The notes: generated from the letters alone by a model not told the origin. DNA of 64,000 bases from Chaenocephalus aceratus (GCA_023974075.1 JAMFTG010000204.1:175940-239939), one strand, 5' to 3'; shown: positions 34,922 through 47,235, counted from the first letter of the stretch. Translations and numbers: made by a program.

Positions 34922-35780
34922 ACTGTCTGTCCGTCTGTCCGTCTGTCCGTCTGTCTCTCTCTGTGTGTCCGTCCGTCCGTCTGTCTGTCCGTGTCCGTCC
35001 GTCTGTCCGTCTGTCCGTCCGTGTCCGTCCGTCCGTCTCTCTCTGTGTCCGTCTGTCCGTCTGTCCGTCTGTCCGTCCGTCCGTGTCCGTCCGTCTGTCC
35101 GTGTCCGTCCGTCCGTCTCTCTCTGTGTCCGTCTGTCCGTCCGTGTCCGTCCGTCTGTCCGTCTGTCCGTCCGTCCGTCTCTCTCTGTGTCCGTCTGTCC
35201 GTCCGTGTCTGTCCGTCTGTCCGTCTGTCCGTCCGTCCGTCCGTGTCCGTCCGTCTGTCCGTGTCCGTCCGTCCGTCTCTCTCTGTGTCCGTCTGTCCGT
35301 CCGTGTCCGTCCGTCTGTCCGTCCGTCTCTCTCTGTGTCCGTCTGTCCGTGTCTGTCTGTCTGTCTGTCCGTGTCCGTCCGTCCGTCTCTCTCTGTGTCC
35401 GTCTGTCCGTCCGTCTGTCCGTCTGTCCGTCCGTCCGTCCGTGTCCGTCCGTCTGTCCGTGTCCGTCCGTCCGTCTCTCTCTGTGTCCGTCTGTCCGTCC
35501 GTCTGTCCGTCTGTCCGTCCGTCCGTCCGTGTCCGTCCGTCTGTCCGTGTCCGTCCGTCCGTCTCTCTCTGTGTCCGTCTGTCCGTCCGTGTCCGTCCGT
35601 CTGTCCGTCTGTCCGTCCGTCCGTCCGTGTCCGTCCGTCTATCCGTGTCCGTCCGTCCGTCTCTCTCTGTGTCCGTCTGTCCGTCCGTGTCCGTCCGTCT
35701 GTCCGTCCGTCTCTCTCTGTGTCCGTCTGTCCGTGTCTGTCTGTCTGTCTGTCCGTCCGTCTGTCCGTGTCCGTCCGTCA
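34922..35780. repeat. CCGT/CTGT minisatellite with periodic CTCTCTCTGTGT
   Basis: About 860 bases of CCGT and CTGT tetramers, broken at intervals by GTCTCTCTCTGTGTCCGTCT blocks roughly every 60-130 bases, giving a higher-order pattern. It begins right at the end of the NACHT exon (the codons for HVHLT precede it) and ends about 90 bases before the linker exon, exactly where LRR exons would lie. The long ORFs on both strands are artefacts. Confidence 0.95.
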
Positions 35781-37012
35781 GGTCAGATGGACATGAAGAG
35801 CAGCCAGGAACTCCTGAACGCTCAGGTGGACGAAGCAGAACACCTTTTCCTGGTACAGTCCTCTCTCCTCTCTGAAGACCTGTGTGAACACTCCTGAGTA
35901 CACTGAGGCTGCTCTGATATCGATGCCACACTCTGTCAGGTCGGACTCGTAGAAGATCAGGTTGCCTTTCTGCAGCTGCTCAAAAGCCAGTTTCCCCAGA
36001 GACTGCATCATCTTCCTGCTCTCTGGACTCCAGTGTGGATCCGTCTCAGCTCCTCCATCATACTTGACGTTCTTCACTTTGGACTGAACCACCAGGAAGT
36101 GGATGTACATCTCAGTCAGGGTCTTGGGCAGCTCTCCCCCCTCTCTGGTTTTCAACACCTCCTCCAGAACTGAAGCAGAGATCCAGCAGAAGACTGGGAT
36201 GTGGCACATGATGTGGAGGCTTCGTGAGGTCTTGATGTGGGAGATGATGGTGCCGGCCTGCTGCTGATCTCTGAATCTCTTCCTGAAGTACTCCTCCTTC
36301 TGTGGGTCGGTGAACCCTCGGATCTCTGTCACCATGTCCACACACTCAGGAGGGATCTGATTGGCTGCTGCAGGGCGTGTGGTTATCCAGAGGCGAGCAG
36401 AGGGAAGCAGCTTCCCCCTGATGAGGTTTGTCAGCAGCACACCCACTGAGGTGGACTCTGTGACGTCAGTCAGGACCTCAGTGTTGAGGAAGTCCAGAGG
36501 AAGTCGACTCTCATCCAGACCGTCAAAGATGAACACGACCGGGAACCGATCGAACCTGCAGATTCCTGCGTCTCTGGTTTCAGGGAAGAAGAGATGAACG
36601 AGTTCCACCAAGCTGTACTTGTTCTCTCTCACCACGTTCAGCTCTCTGAAGGTGAAGGGAAATATGAACTGGATGTCCTGGTGGGCTTTGCCTTCAGCCC
36701 AGTCCAGAGTGAACTTCTGTGTGAAGACTGTCTTCCCAATGCCAGCCACGCCCTTTGTCAGCACTGCTCTGATTGGTGCATCTCTTCCAGGTGAGGCTTT
36801 GAAGAGGTCTTCTTGTCTGATGGGTGTTTCTGGTCTGTGTGGTTTCCTGGATGCTGATTCAATCTGTCTGACCTCATGTTCCTTGTTGACCTCTGCAGAC
36901 CCCCCCTCTGTGATGTAGAGCTCTGTGTAGATCTGGTTCAGCAGGGTTTGGTTTCCTGCTTTAGCGATGCCCTCAAACACACACTGGAACCTCTCCTTCA
37001 GGGTGGACTGAG
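35778..37012 (-). pseudogene. NACHT exon of the NLR pseudogene
   Basis: A 400-residue open stretch. FISNA end: [25 protein letters not shown]: Walker A GVAGIGKT, Walker [13 protein letters not shown], sensor region [20 protein letters not shown], then [29 protein letters not shown] and winged-helix segment [19 protein letters not shown], ending [14 protein letters not shown] and stop. The ATPase motifs are intact, so the domain itself is well conserved and decay is recent. There is no clean start codon: a TGA lies 20 codons above the conserved phenylalanine, out of step with the FISNA exon. Confidence 0.9.
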
Positions 37013-37169
37013 TTCACGCTGACACGCTGCAGCAAAGGCTTCTGAAGGAACACGCAACAAAGATCATCAGGTCCCGCCGTAACCCTCGCCTCTGGATGAA
37101 AGATGAATGGATCCCAGCCCGTCCAATGAGAGCAGAGGAGACATCTATCCAGAGTTACATCGCTATAGC

Positions 37170-37391
37170 AACCCTCTCACTGCGGTGCAGACGCTCAGCC
37201 AGCTCCTCCTGCTCCATGCTCCTCAGGAAGTGCCTCTCTGCTGCTCCTCTGCTCTTCCTCCTCAGCCTCCAGCACCTCCTCTTCCTCCCTCTGACCCTCT
37301 GAGCCTTCTGGGTAATCTGAACTCAGAGCCTTCTGGATCTTCTTCAGCTCGTTCTTCACAAAAGCCACGATGTTCTCCTCCAGCAGCTGGA
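37170..37391 (-). pseudogene. FISNA N-terminal exon fragment of the NLR pseudogene
   Basis: On the minus strand CTGTTCCAG precedes LLEENIVAFVKNELKKIQKA, then SSDYPEGSEGQREEEEVLEA and EQRSSREA. A deletion then shifts the frame to FLRSMEQEELAERLHR. The spacer from here to the NACHT exon (37013-37170) is not alignable to the usual protein and contains stops. Confidence 0.8.
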
Positions 37392-37549
37392 ACAGAGTGA
37401 TGAACATTGATCAGATGAATATCGTTAAAACAAAGTTATTATAATCAAATATAATATTGTATAATCCACGATGTAACATGCATTATATTCAGTGTTGGTC
37501 TCTGTTTAGAAAGAGTACACTAGGAGTGATCGATGGAGTGAGACGCAAC

Positions 37550-38499
<950 letters not shown>

Positions 38500-39537
38500 T
38501 TACGCATATGATATGATATGGCTTTGTATGGTAATGTATGATTGTATTGCATTGTCATATTACCATTAAAGCAGATTATTGTTTAACGGTTACTTGTATG
38601 CTCTGGATTCCTTCCTGTATGATAACCAGCTTGTTAGGGACGCGCGGAGATTTGGAAAGCGGACCAGTAATCCTTCAAAATCTCCATCATGACCAACATG
38701 CCTTTTACAGCCAAAAGTACCAATCATGTGTCCGCCCCGTGTCAGAGGCCTGCTCCCCACGCTGCATCCTCTCCTCCGACTGATCCCTCCTCCCGCTGTC
38801 CCCCCGGACAGGGAGGCGATGCTCGCTTCTCTCCGTATCGAGGCTGAGCTCCGTGAGGCGCTGAAGGACGACCTATCGTCCACCGAGGCAGAGCTACAAA
38901 CAGTGATGGCGGATTTAAGTGTCAGTATTACGAATATCAAGTCTGATGTGAGTGCCCTGAAATCTACCGTAGAGGAAATGGAAACTTCGCTCTCGACCTA
39001 CATGCCATCTCTCACTGCAGGCTGAACTGGAGCACCTGTCCGCTGAACTGGAGAGAGCGGATAATAAGTGCGAAGATCTCGAGGCCAGATCACGGCGTAA
39101 CAACGTAAGGATCGAGGGTGTACCGGAAGAAACGACCATCACTAACACAACTGCCACTATTTCCACTCTGCTTTTGAGCTGGAGAAAGAGCCACTTCTGG
39201 ACCGCGCCCACCGCGCCCTCCAGCCGAAGCCGAGACCTGGCGAGCGCCCCCGCACCATAACTGCCCGACTTCACTACCACGCGGACTGTGCTGATATCGT
39301 GCGGAGAGCCAGAGCCCAACAACGGATCAAGATTGGTGACTTTGTCGTCTCCATATTCCCTGACCACACCTCGAGGACAGCCCGTGCTCGTGCTGCCTTC
39401 AATGACGTCCGCCGTCAGCTCCGTGAGAGACCGGGGATACGTTTTGGTATTCTGGGATTCTTTACTGTGAGTTTTTTTATTTTATCTTGTTTATTTGTTC
39501 TATTGCTTTGTTTCCCTCTCTGTCTCTCCACCCGACC

Positions 39538-40125
39538 TCTGCAGCTCCTCCAGAATGCAGCGGCTCGTCTGGTCTTCAACCTTCCTGAATGTTCCACCCC
39601 ACGCCGCTCCTCCGCTCCCTCCGCTGGCTTCCGGTAACTGCTGGAATCCACTTCCAGACCCTGGTGCTTGCGTACCATGCTGCGAATGGATCTGGCCCTT
39701 CCTCCATCCAGGACATGGTTAAACCGTGCACCCCAGCACGTGCACTCCGCTCTGCATCAGCCAGACGACTCGCTGCACCCTCGCTGCGAGGGGGACCCAA
39801 GTTCCATCAGCAGAAACACGTGGGTTTGCTGTCCTGGCTCCAAGATGGTGGAACGAGCTCCCATTGACATCAGGACAGCAGAAAGCTCACACTCCTTCCA
39901 GACTGAAGCTCATCTCCTTCGACTCCACCTCGAGGATAGAACTGCTAACAAAGCACTTATATACTAATAAAGGACTGGCTCCTCTAAAGCCAGCTGAGCA
40001 GCACTTGAAATGCTTGGCTCTATGAAACCTGATGTTCTTTATGATTCTGTTTTCTTCCTGGTCGAACGCACTTATTGTATCTTTGGATAAAAGCCTCAGC
40101 TAAAAGTAATGTCTCTCTCGGGGAG
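39538..40125 (+). mobile_element. L2-like LINE fragment nested in the Tx1-like element (copy B)
   Basis: ORF2 C-terminus: LLQNAAARLVFNLPECSTP, LRSLRWLPVTAGIHFQTLVL, YHAANGSGPSSIQDMVKP and LAPRWWNELPL, split over three frames. The 3' tail has TTGGATAAAAGCCTCAGCTA. It sits between the ORF1 and ORF2 pieces of the L1/Tx1-like element, so it landed later. It is close in sequence to copy C at 47283-47592. Confidence 0.85.
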
Positions 40126-40707
40126 GTGCTTCATAGTCAGTTCTCTCTGTATAGAAAGTCCTCAGTAAATGTCCACCAATACTAGCACTGTAGGAATGGC
40201 TCCTCCCGGCTCACCAGGGAGGTTTGTAAGCTGGAACATTAAAGGTACGGGGAGCCCCTTGAAGAGATCAGGGTATCTGCTCATCTGGAACCACTTAATG
40301 CAGACATTATGTTTCTATGCGCTCCACAGACCAGGTCCGGCTCCGTGTCCGTGGGTTCTGAGGTGGTCCATTCAAACTTCAACTCTAAGTCCAGAGGCAT
40401 TGCCATTTGATGGGTAAGTCTGTTAGTTTCACATCGCCCATACCGGATGACAATGGCAGATATGTAATTACCTCAGGCAGCCGCTTCATGTGTCTGAATT
40501 GTTAGTCAATATTTATGCCCCAGATGTTGATGACCCACGCTTCATGAACGAGCTCTCTGAATGTCTTCCGTCACTGCGTAATAACCCGCTTATATTTGGA
40601 GGGGATATGAACCTCGATGTCGATCCCAGTCGAGATCGTTCTTCTCCTAAAACGCTGACCCATCACTCGTGTCAAAAGCTCTTTCTGACTTCATGTCCAA
40701 GAGCGGC

Positions 40708-41022
40708 TGCGTTGACCCCGGTTGACCCCTGCAGATCCTATAAGGCTGCGTTGACCCCGGTTGACCCCTGCAGATCCTATCAGGCTGCGTTGACCCCGGT
40801 TGACCCCTGCAGATCCTATCAGGCTGCGTTGACCCCGGTTGACCCCTGGAGATCCTATCAGGCTGCGTTGACCCCGGTTGACCCCTGCAGATCCTATCAG
40901 GCTGCGTTGACCCCGGTTGACCCCTGCAGATCCTATCAGGCTGCGTTGACCCCGGTTGACCCCTGGAGATCCTATCAGGCTGCGTTGACCCCGGTTGACC
41001 CCTGCAGATCCTATCAGGCTGA
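40708..41022 (+). repeat. 39-bp minisatellite within the LINE endonuclease region, 8 copies
   Basis: Eight tandem copies of a 39-base unit coding AALTPVDPCRSYQ. The first unit is continuous with the endonuclease frame, so the repeat grew from LINE coding sequence. Two alternating forms (CCCCTGCAGATCC and CCCCTGGAGATCC, Cys or Trp codon) occur in the order C,C,C,W,C,C,W,C. Confidence 0.93.
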
Positions 41023-42372
41023 GTAAGTACATCTGTTCTCCGTGGTGTCGATGTGAGGCACCGTCTCGTGGCTCATCCTCCGCTATGGCCTGACTTCCCT
41101 CTTCTTTCCCACCAACCTCTCGGGACATACAAACAATCCTGTTGTGAGTTCTACTCTTAACATCTGGCACTAATGTGAAGTTGACTTCTGCATCCACTTC
41201 AGCTCCTGTATTGGGAAAGCATTTATTCCGACCGGCCTCATCTGACCCCACTTTCTCTGTAGGGCACGAGAAGGGCCTGAGGACCTTTAGAGAGCTCTAT
41301 AAGGACAATACCTGTCGTAGTTTCACTGATATATCAATTTGAACTCCAGCATCTCACCTTTTTCGTTATTTCCAGATTAGACACTACCACATCCCTGTTC
41401 CCTCCTGTCCCTCCCCCCCCGAGTCAAACATGGGATGAGCTTCTTTGCTCCGATCCCCTTCAAAAGTCTCTTATTTCAAACTCCTGACCGATGACAGCTC
41501 ACACACCGCTGAGATCAAGGCTGCCTGGGAGGCGGAGCTAGGTGTGAGCTTCACTGGTGGGACGCTGCTCTGATTCATACGAGTTCGCCCTGCGCTCGCC
41601 TCATCCCGTTCAACGTGCTGCACAGGGTTCATTCCTCAAAGGCACGACTGTCACAAATATATCCTAGTTATTGACATCTGTGACAAATGTCGAGCCTCTC
41701 CCTGAAACCACCCCATGTGTTCTTCTCCTGCCCATCGTGGTTTCCTTTTGGCAGAAGAATACTCTCACTGTGAGAGTCTGTCCCCATGTTGCCCCGGAGA
41801 TCACAACAGATACAACTCGGGGCAATTGGATATCCTGGCATTTACTTCGTTATTGGCACGACGACGACTTCTTCACTGGAAATCCAAAACAGCTCCTTCC
41901 GATGCGAAGTGGCGCAGCGAGGTCATGTCTTCCTAAGTATTAGTAGTAAGTATTCCTTAAGAGGCAGAACCTCTCTGTTTTACACTAAGTGGCAACCCTT
42001 CCTAACCTTCTTCCAATCTCTCACATGTTAGGCTACTGATTGATGGACCCCCCCCCCTTCCTCTTTATTATGTGTTTATGTTCATTGTTTGTCTTTGTAT
42101 TGTTTTAGTATTATTATTTAGATTGTATTATTATTATTATCTTGTTTAGTTCAGTCGGTACACTCCTCCCTTATGTTGGCTGTCTGGTCTGTTGAGTTAT
42201 GGAGCTTAAGCACTGTACGCCTTCACGAGGAAAGTAACCATGTATGGCGGCTCGTCAACTGATGCACAATAGTAGAGACTAAATGGTTACTAGTAACGTT
42301 TAACTGTGGTCCCTGTCAATGTACCAAATGTCTTTTTTATGTGTCTTCAATTAAAATATATATTAAAAAAAA

Positions 42373-43850
42373 CATGGACATGTTTTGGACTACAGTAGTT
42401 TTAACCGGTGACATAAGGAAATTAACTTTAAAGATCGGGGGGTTAAAAAGAAAACGGTTAATTATTGATTATATCTTTGAAGTTTACACTGGAAGGAAAT
42501 AACTGTCCCAATGGAGCGAGAGAAGGTAAACACCCTGAGGGGTGGACCCTTTCTCAAAATGACACCATCCCACTCACTTGGGCTGGGACAACGCAAAGCA
42601 GCTACGCACTCATTACAGAGACCAGAGCCCTGCAGGATCGCTTCCACTGCATTAGTCTGTCAGAGCCATGTTGATGTAGTTTCATTGGGGTTTGGGCTGT
42701 CAGAATCGCGGTGTGTGCCACTGTGTCACTGTCCGGGTCCACAGGTATTTAAGGTTTGTGTTGTCACCTGATCGGGTGTGTCCCATCCCGGAATGGAAAA
42801 TGACCGCATTACCGTCATCTGTAGTTCATAGTAAATGTATATTTGTACACACCATAAACATGGAGTCCAGGTCTGTGTGATGCTTCGGGACTGAGCACTG
42901 GGAACCTCTGAGACCTCCTGCAGAACTCTGTGGAGAAAACATCCGGAACATTCAGAGAGTCTGCACACAGCTGACTGAAGGTGCTCTGAGATGGAGACAG
43001 AAGAACAGGGTGACTGGGATCAGCAGCTGGGGGGGGGGGGGGGGGGGGGCTGACTGAGAAGAGGGTGTCCCATGTTGAAAGGTCAGACCACATCACAAAT
43101 GAGGGTCTCTGAGGGAATACCTCACAACCAACAAGTCTGGCTCAGAGATGCTGAGGGACAGACGTGATGACAACTCAACTCAAGAAGAGACAGAGAGGGG
43201 GGGGTGAGCTCCTCAGACTGAATAACTGATAACTAGGAGTGGGACATGCATCTGCAGCAAGGCCTGCAGCGGTGGTTCATCCTGACAACTAGTGCAACAT
43301 CAGCCAGAGTCACTTCTGGGACAATGTCCTCAGACTGAGACCAGCTGGAGGACGAAATACCTGGTGGCACCACGACGGACGTCTCAGCTAAGATGTGGAT
43401 GATCCAGGACCCTGCATGAAGGCAGAGCGGTGGCTACATCCCGCTTCCTGGCAGGATGTTTCTTGTGTATTTTCTTCATGTGCAGTGTATGGCAGTATAA
43501 TCATTTTATTATTTGTGTCGTAGGTTGCGCTCCTCTGCGGCGTAGGCCTGGGCCCGGGTGCAGCGCTGCCTGCCTTCAGTGTAGGGACTGCACGGTGTGA
43601 CACTTTCTTCTCTGTATGCTAAATATCTCACTGTTATTATTTCATAGAGATTGTGGTTTAAATATTGCATGCTTATGTTGTTTTGGTGTGTGGCTTTTCT
43701 TGTTTGTGTCCCTCACGATTAGCAGGCACTGCAACCCAGCGGACCGGGCCTGCCCAGCTGAGGAGGGCAACTTATATATGTATTGAATTATATTTGCCAT
43801 TTTTATACGTTACATGAATCGATATTTTAAACGGTTTCCAAACACTTGTT
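42373..43850. other. No gene seen; includes a poly-G run
   Basis: Low-similarity unique sequence. A run of about 20 G lies at 43030-43049. AATAAAGCTGTGTTGTGTTTTT near 43852 resembles a poly(A) signal with a GT-rich element, but no exon was recognised ahead of it. Confidence 0.4.
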
Positions 43851-44340
43851 AAATAAAGCTGTGTTGTGTTTTTGGAATTCATGCCTCTGTCATAATTGAA
43901 CCGATTAAGGGAAGCTTTAAAATCGATCCACGACTTAGGGTCTACGGGTTCCTCCTGTCCCTTAGCAGGAGGTGGCGTTGTCAGTGACTAGCTTTACATG
44001 TGGCAACCTCAGTCACGGTTACCACAATTGTATTAATTTAAATTGCTTTCCCTGAATAAAATAAATAAATAATAATATGTTAAAAATGGGAAGAAATAAA
44101 CTCATTTGTGTAAAAGTAATTATATTGACTTAAAACAATTATAATATTAATAAATATCCTTTATTTAAGAAATACTTATTTGATGTTAACATTGTTTTAA
44201 TGACTAATTCATATTACTTTATAGATTTTTTTAAATGTATTCATGCTAAAAAAAAAGGAATAAATGTAAAGCTATCTGTAAATGATTTAGTTTATAAATG
44301 TAAAGACGATAATGTCCTGATAGAGTCTGAGGGCTTCAAC
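43851..44340. other. No gene seen; AT-rich
   Basis: A 160-base GC-balanced patch around 43930-44030 is followed by AT-rich sequence up to the 33-bp array. Confidence 0.4.
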
Positions 44341-44344
44341 TCAA

Positions 44345-44748
44345 AGGGCAATTCATCAAGTAACAGATCTGAGTACTTCTACTTTCACTCAAGTACCAGA
44401 TCTGATACTTCTACTTTTACTAAAGTATAACATCCGAGTATTTCTACTTTTACTAAAGTATAACATCTGAGTACTTCTACTTTTACTCAAGTACCAGATC
44501 TGATACTTCTACTTTTACTAAAGTATAACATCCGAGTATTTCTACTTTTACTAAAGTACAAGGTCTGAGTACTTCTACTTACACTAAAGTACCAGATCTG
44601 AGTACTTATACGTTTACTAAAGTACAAGATCTGAGTACTTCTACTTTTACTCAAGTACCAGATCTGAGTACTTCTACTTTTACTAAAGTACAAGATCTGA
44701 GTACTTCTACTTTTACTCAAGTACCAGATCTGAGTACTTCTACCCCCT
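44345..44748. repeat. 33-bp minisatellite of GTACTTCTACTTTTACT type
   Basis: About 12 tandem copies containing GTACTTCTACTTTTACT, then CAAGTACCAGATCTGA or AAAGTACAAGATCTGA. This is a widely seen style of fish minisatellite. Confidence 0.92.
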
Positions 44749-44784
44749 CTGGTCCTCACACTAACAGATTCCCTTCAGTTTGTG

Positions 44785-44850
44785 ACATTACATTGCATTT
44801 AGCTGACGCTTTTATCCAAAGCGACTTACGTAAGTACATTCGACCAGTCT
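44785..44850 (-). mobile_element. L2-like LINE 3' tail fragment, inverted
   Basis: ACATTACATTGCATTTAGCT followed by GACGCTTTTATCCAAAGCG is the reverse of the common fish L2 tail (GCTTTGGATAAAAGCGTCAG). Only the tail is present. Confidence 0.65.
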
Positions 44851-44956
44851 CATCTCCTACCTCAAGTATTTGTTTTGGTTAGCATGTTTTTAGCATAGTT
44901 AGCATACTGTTAGCATAGTTAGCAAGCTGTTAATAGTTAGATGTAGCAGCTGTTAG

Positions 44957-45880
44957 TAGTGATGTTACGTATTGCGCCGAGGCTTCGGAGCGTGTGTCGA
45001 GTAATCCCGAAGCTTTTTGTGAAGCCTGTACCGAGGCTTGTATCGTTTTGGGCCAGTGACGTCACCGATGACAAACGAAGCCTCGCTGCCTGTCGATACC
45101 ACGTGACTGCTTCAGGAAGCCATTCAGATCGGTTGAACCGTTGAACCACAACGCTCATAATACCCATGGATGTATAATAAGAACCATATCACCCCTCCTG
45201 TACCCGGTGACACGATGGATCAAGAGCGCTCAGACCCTCACTCATATAGAGGTCGGAACATGTCATAATAAATAGATACAAGCATAAATAAATGTAGGAA
45301 TAAAAACATCAATAAATACAGGAATACATATGTTGCAGTGTTTTCAGGGAGCCTCAGCGTGTGTGCTGCGGCTCAGCCTGAAAGCAGTTGACTCCTGACC
45401 GCAGGGTCCCTGGTTCAACGACTGAACAACACGTCTTTGTTGTTGTTTATAAAAGCTACAGATAAATGAGATAATGTAGTTAATAAATGTATTCTTTGAT
45501 ATGGTTCAGCCTTTCTCCGGCTACAACATGGTTAAGTTTACGAATATTATTAAGGAATATAAATCCCTCTTTGCGATGTGTCCCAGCCTCCTGAGGCTTT
45601 CCATCACAGTCATTACACTGGAATAAATACTATATTGTTGACATGAAGATATGATTTAATGTTCGTTGTTTAGAGTTATACTAAGGCTTTACTCATTGGG
45701 GACTCGGTATGAGAGAGAGCACACTGTGGAGATGTCCAGTCTGCCTGTTGTACACACTTTGACCAGCAGGGGGTTGTGTTCAGATGAAGCCCATGATGAA
45801 GCCTCATGAGATGAAGCCTTTTGCGAACCAAGTGGCTGGAAAGCTTCAAAGCCTCATAAGGCTTCATCTCGCCATCACTA
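44957..45880. mobile_element. Non-autonomous hAT element with perfect 8-bp target duplication
   Basis: Ends are TAGTGATG at 44957 and CATCACTA ending at 45880. The flanks are identical 8-base copies of GCTGTTAG (44949-44956 and 45881-45888), the target length of hAT transposases. Subterminal GAGGCTTC and GAAGCCT motifs occur repeatedly near both ends, as expected for transposase binding sites. At 924 bases without a transposase ORF it depends on a partner in trans. The intact duplication suggests a fairly recent insertion. Confidence 0.9.
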
Positions 45881-45889
45881 GCTGTTAGC

Positions 45890-46300
45890 ACTGAGCTAAA
45901 CCCAGTAGCATAGAGTGATGAGTCTGACCTGAGAGATCAGCTGAGATTCTCTCACTCTGAAAACTGTCTCTTACCAACCGGGAGGAAGAAAATAAACCAG
46001 GGGACGGAATACAATGTGACACCAGAGGACACCACACCCCAGAGAGAAGAGGAAGTGAGAAACTATTAGCTGTACACGAGCGCCATCCTGTGGCTGTAGA
46101 CGATATACCTTTAAAACTACTGCCCATAAATAAATACATTTAGAAATACATTAAAGTGTGTTTTGTTATATTCTAAACTTGTATTGGTTATCCCTTTTTA
46201 ATAGCGGGTAGCTGGCTCCTCCACGTGAACTTTTCATTTCTGAACACAGCAAACATTAATCCTAGGGGTTTGGGTTATTTAGAGTCTGAAAGTGCCCACA
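45890..46300. other. No gene seen
   Basis: Unique-looking sequence between the hAT element and the next repeat. Confidence 0.4.
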
Positions 46301-46309
46301 GGTAGTCTT

Positions 46310-46500
46310 TTATTTACATCACATGACATGTTGCTTGATATACGCTTTTATTCAAAGCGACTTACATACTCAATACTGTGGGCAATCCCCACCGGAGCAC
46401 TTTGGGGTGAAGGGTCTCGTGCTGACTGAGGTGGAGTTTGAACCTGCTCCCTGATCCCAACACCAACCTCCATCCTGTTCCTCCTTAGTCGATAACAATC
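46310..46500. repeat. Interspersed repeat fragment
   Basis: ACGCTTTTATTCAAAGCGAC followed by a CACCGGAGCACTTTGGGGTG stretch and GAGTTTGAACCTGCTCCC resembles a widespread fish short repeat with a LINE-like tail. Confidence 0.45.
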
Positions 46501-46645
46501 TACAATCTCCGGTATTCATAAGGTTTACTGATCTATACGTGGAACAGCATACTTCACATCATAGGATTATACCCTGCTGGCCACAGACGGTACTTTACAT
46601 AACAGACTCTATATATAAACCACATGGTGCGCGTGATGCTTGTGA

Positions 46646-46717
46646 GCGTTGGTGGTATAGTGGTGAGCATAGCTGCCTTCCAAGCAGTTGACCCGGGTTC
46701 GATTCCCGGCCAACGCA
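46646..46717 (+). tRNA. tRNA-Gly (anticodon UCC)
   Basis: A 72-base tRNA. The acceptor stem pairs GCGTTGG with CCAACGC (plus discriminator A). The A box is TGGTATAGTGG and the B box GGTTCGATTCC. The anticodon stem CTGC/GCAG closes the loop CTTCCAA with UCC at positions 34-36, reading GGA glycine codons. No intron. All stems pair, and a TTTT terminator follows at once. The gene is isolated from protein genes, as is usual for nuclear tRNA genes, and transcription by RNA polymerase III uses the internal boxes. It looks like a functional gene, not a SINE head, because no tail follows. Confidence 0.97.
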
Positions 46718-46719
46718 TC

Positions 46720-46723
46720 TTTT
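46720..46723 (+). terminator. RNA polymerase III terminator of the tRNA-Gly
   Basis: TTTT starting two bases after the tRNA 3' end. Confidence 0.85.
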
Positions 46724-46861
46724 CACTTTTTACATTTCAAGAAAATGGCGATGAATTCTTCTGACCTGAATGTTCATTAAAGTTTATAAACATATAATAA
46801 TAGTGTAACGTCCGAGGTGTTAAGGCTTCAAAGATATATCTGTGTAGCGCCTCCGTTTAGA

Positions 46862-47235
46862 GACACACCAAATCAAATCAAATCAAGTGTTATTTATATA
46901 GCACATTTTAAAAACGGTTTTTGGTGGAGCCAAAGTGCTGCACATGCACATAATAAATAACACATTACTACAGTCGCAAACAGAAGACAATAAATTACAA
47001 CAGCAAATGTAAAAATCAAACACCGGGAACAGTCAGGAGTCGTGCTCCGCTCTGAAGGCCAGGGAGAAGAATTAGTCTTTAGTGTAGATTTAAAGCCCCA
47101 GGGTCCGGGCCGACCTCACGTGGAGGCAGAGTGCTCCAGAGCCTGGGGCCAGAGCTGCGAAGGCTCGCTGCCCTCGGGGTTTGAGCCTGGTCTTAGGCAC
47201 TACCAGCAGCAGATGGTCAGCTGACAGGAAGTTGT
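46862..47235. repeat. Interspersed repeat (fish TTATTTATATAGCAC type)
   Basis: Begins AAATCAAATCAAATCAAGTG and GTTATTTATATAGCAC, followed by GCCAAAGTGCTGCACATG, then GGAGGCAGAGTGCTCCAGAG and GAGCCTGGTCTTAGGCAC. This matches a frequent non-LTR-derived fish repeat in reverse orientation. Not a gene. Confidence 0.55.

Larger units (their letters stand above)
33878..37391 (-). pseudogene. NLR (FISNA-NACHT-B30.2, NLRC-like) pseudogene
   Basis: A teleost-expanded innate immune sensor. On the minus strand the order is: FISNA fragment exon (about 37391-37170), end of FISNA and NACHT (about 37010-35778), linker exon (34826-34780), and B30.2 exon (34337-33878). Intact relatives carry leucine-rich repeat exons between NACHT and B30.2. 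Here none remain and a CCGT/CTGT minisatellite fills that place. Lesions: a deletion with frameshift in FISNA near 37215, a stop just before [11 protein letters not shown] near 37015, a stop two codons after FLAALHVH at 35778, and a frameshift in B30.2 near 34145. Normally such proteins are cytosolic, with NACHT binding ATP and LRR/B30.2 for sensing. This copy cannot make the full protein. Confidence 0.9.
38690..42372 (+). mobile_element. L1/Tx1-like LINE, nested and internally deleted
   Basis: ORF1 remains lie at 38690-39465: coiled-coil region (LREALKDDLSSTEAELQTVM), RRM-like RRNNVRIEGVPEET, and C-terminal DFVVSIFPDHTSRTARARA. ORF2 remains: endonuclease start FVSWNIKGTGSPLKR near 40220, LLVNIYAPDVDDPRFMNEL and FGGDMNLDVDPSRDRS near 40500-40640, then a jump past the reverse transcriptase to the C-terminal segments near 41500-42030 (HWKSKTAPSDAKWRSEVMSS). 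A T-rich 3' UTR ends in A-rich sequence near 42372. Frameshifts are many. An L2 fragment lies between ORF1 and ORF2, and a 39-bp minisatellite interrupts the endonuclease. Dead element. Confidence 0.85.

Noticed and set aside
34798..35931. Long Arg/Thr/Asp (minus) and Pro/Ser/Val (plus) ORFs
   Set aside because: They read the CCGT/CTGT minisatellite in all frames; not protein-like.
44937..45167. 76-codon minus ORF
   Set aside because: Lies over the left end and subterminal repeats of the hAT element; no transposase motifs.
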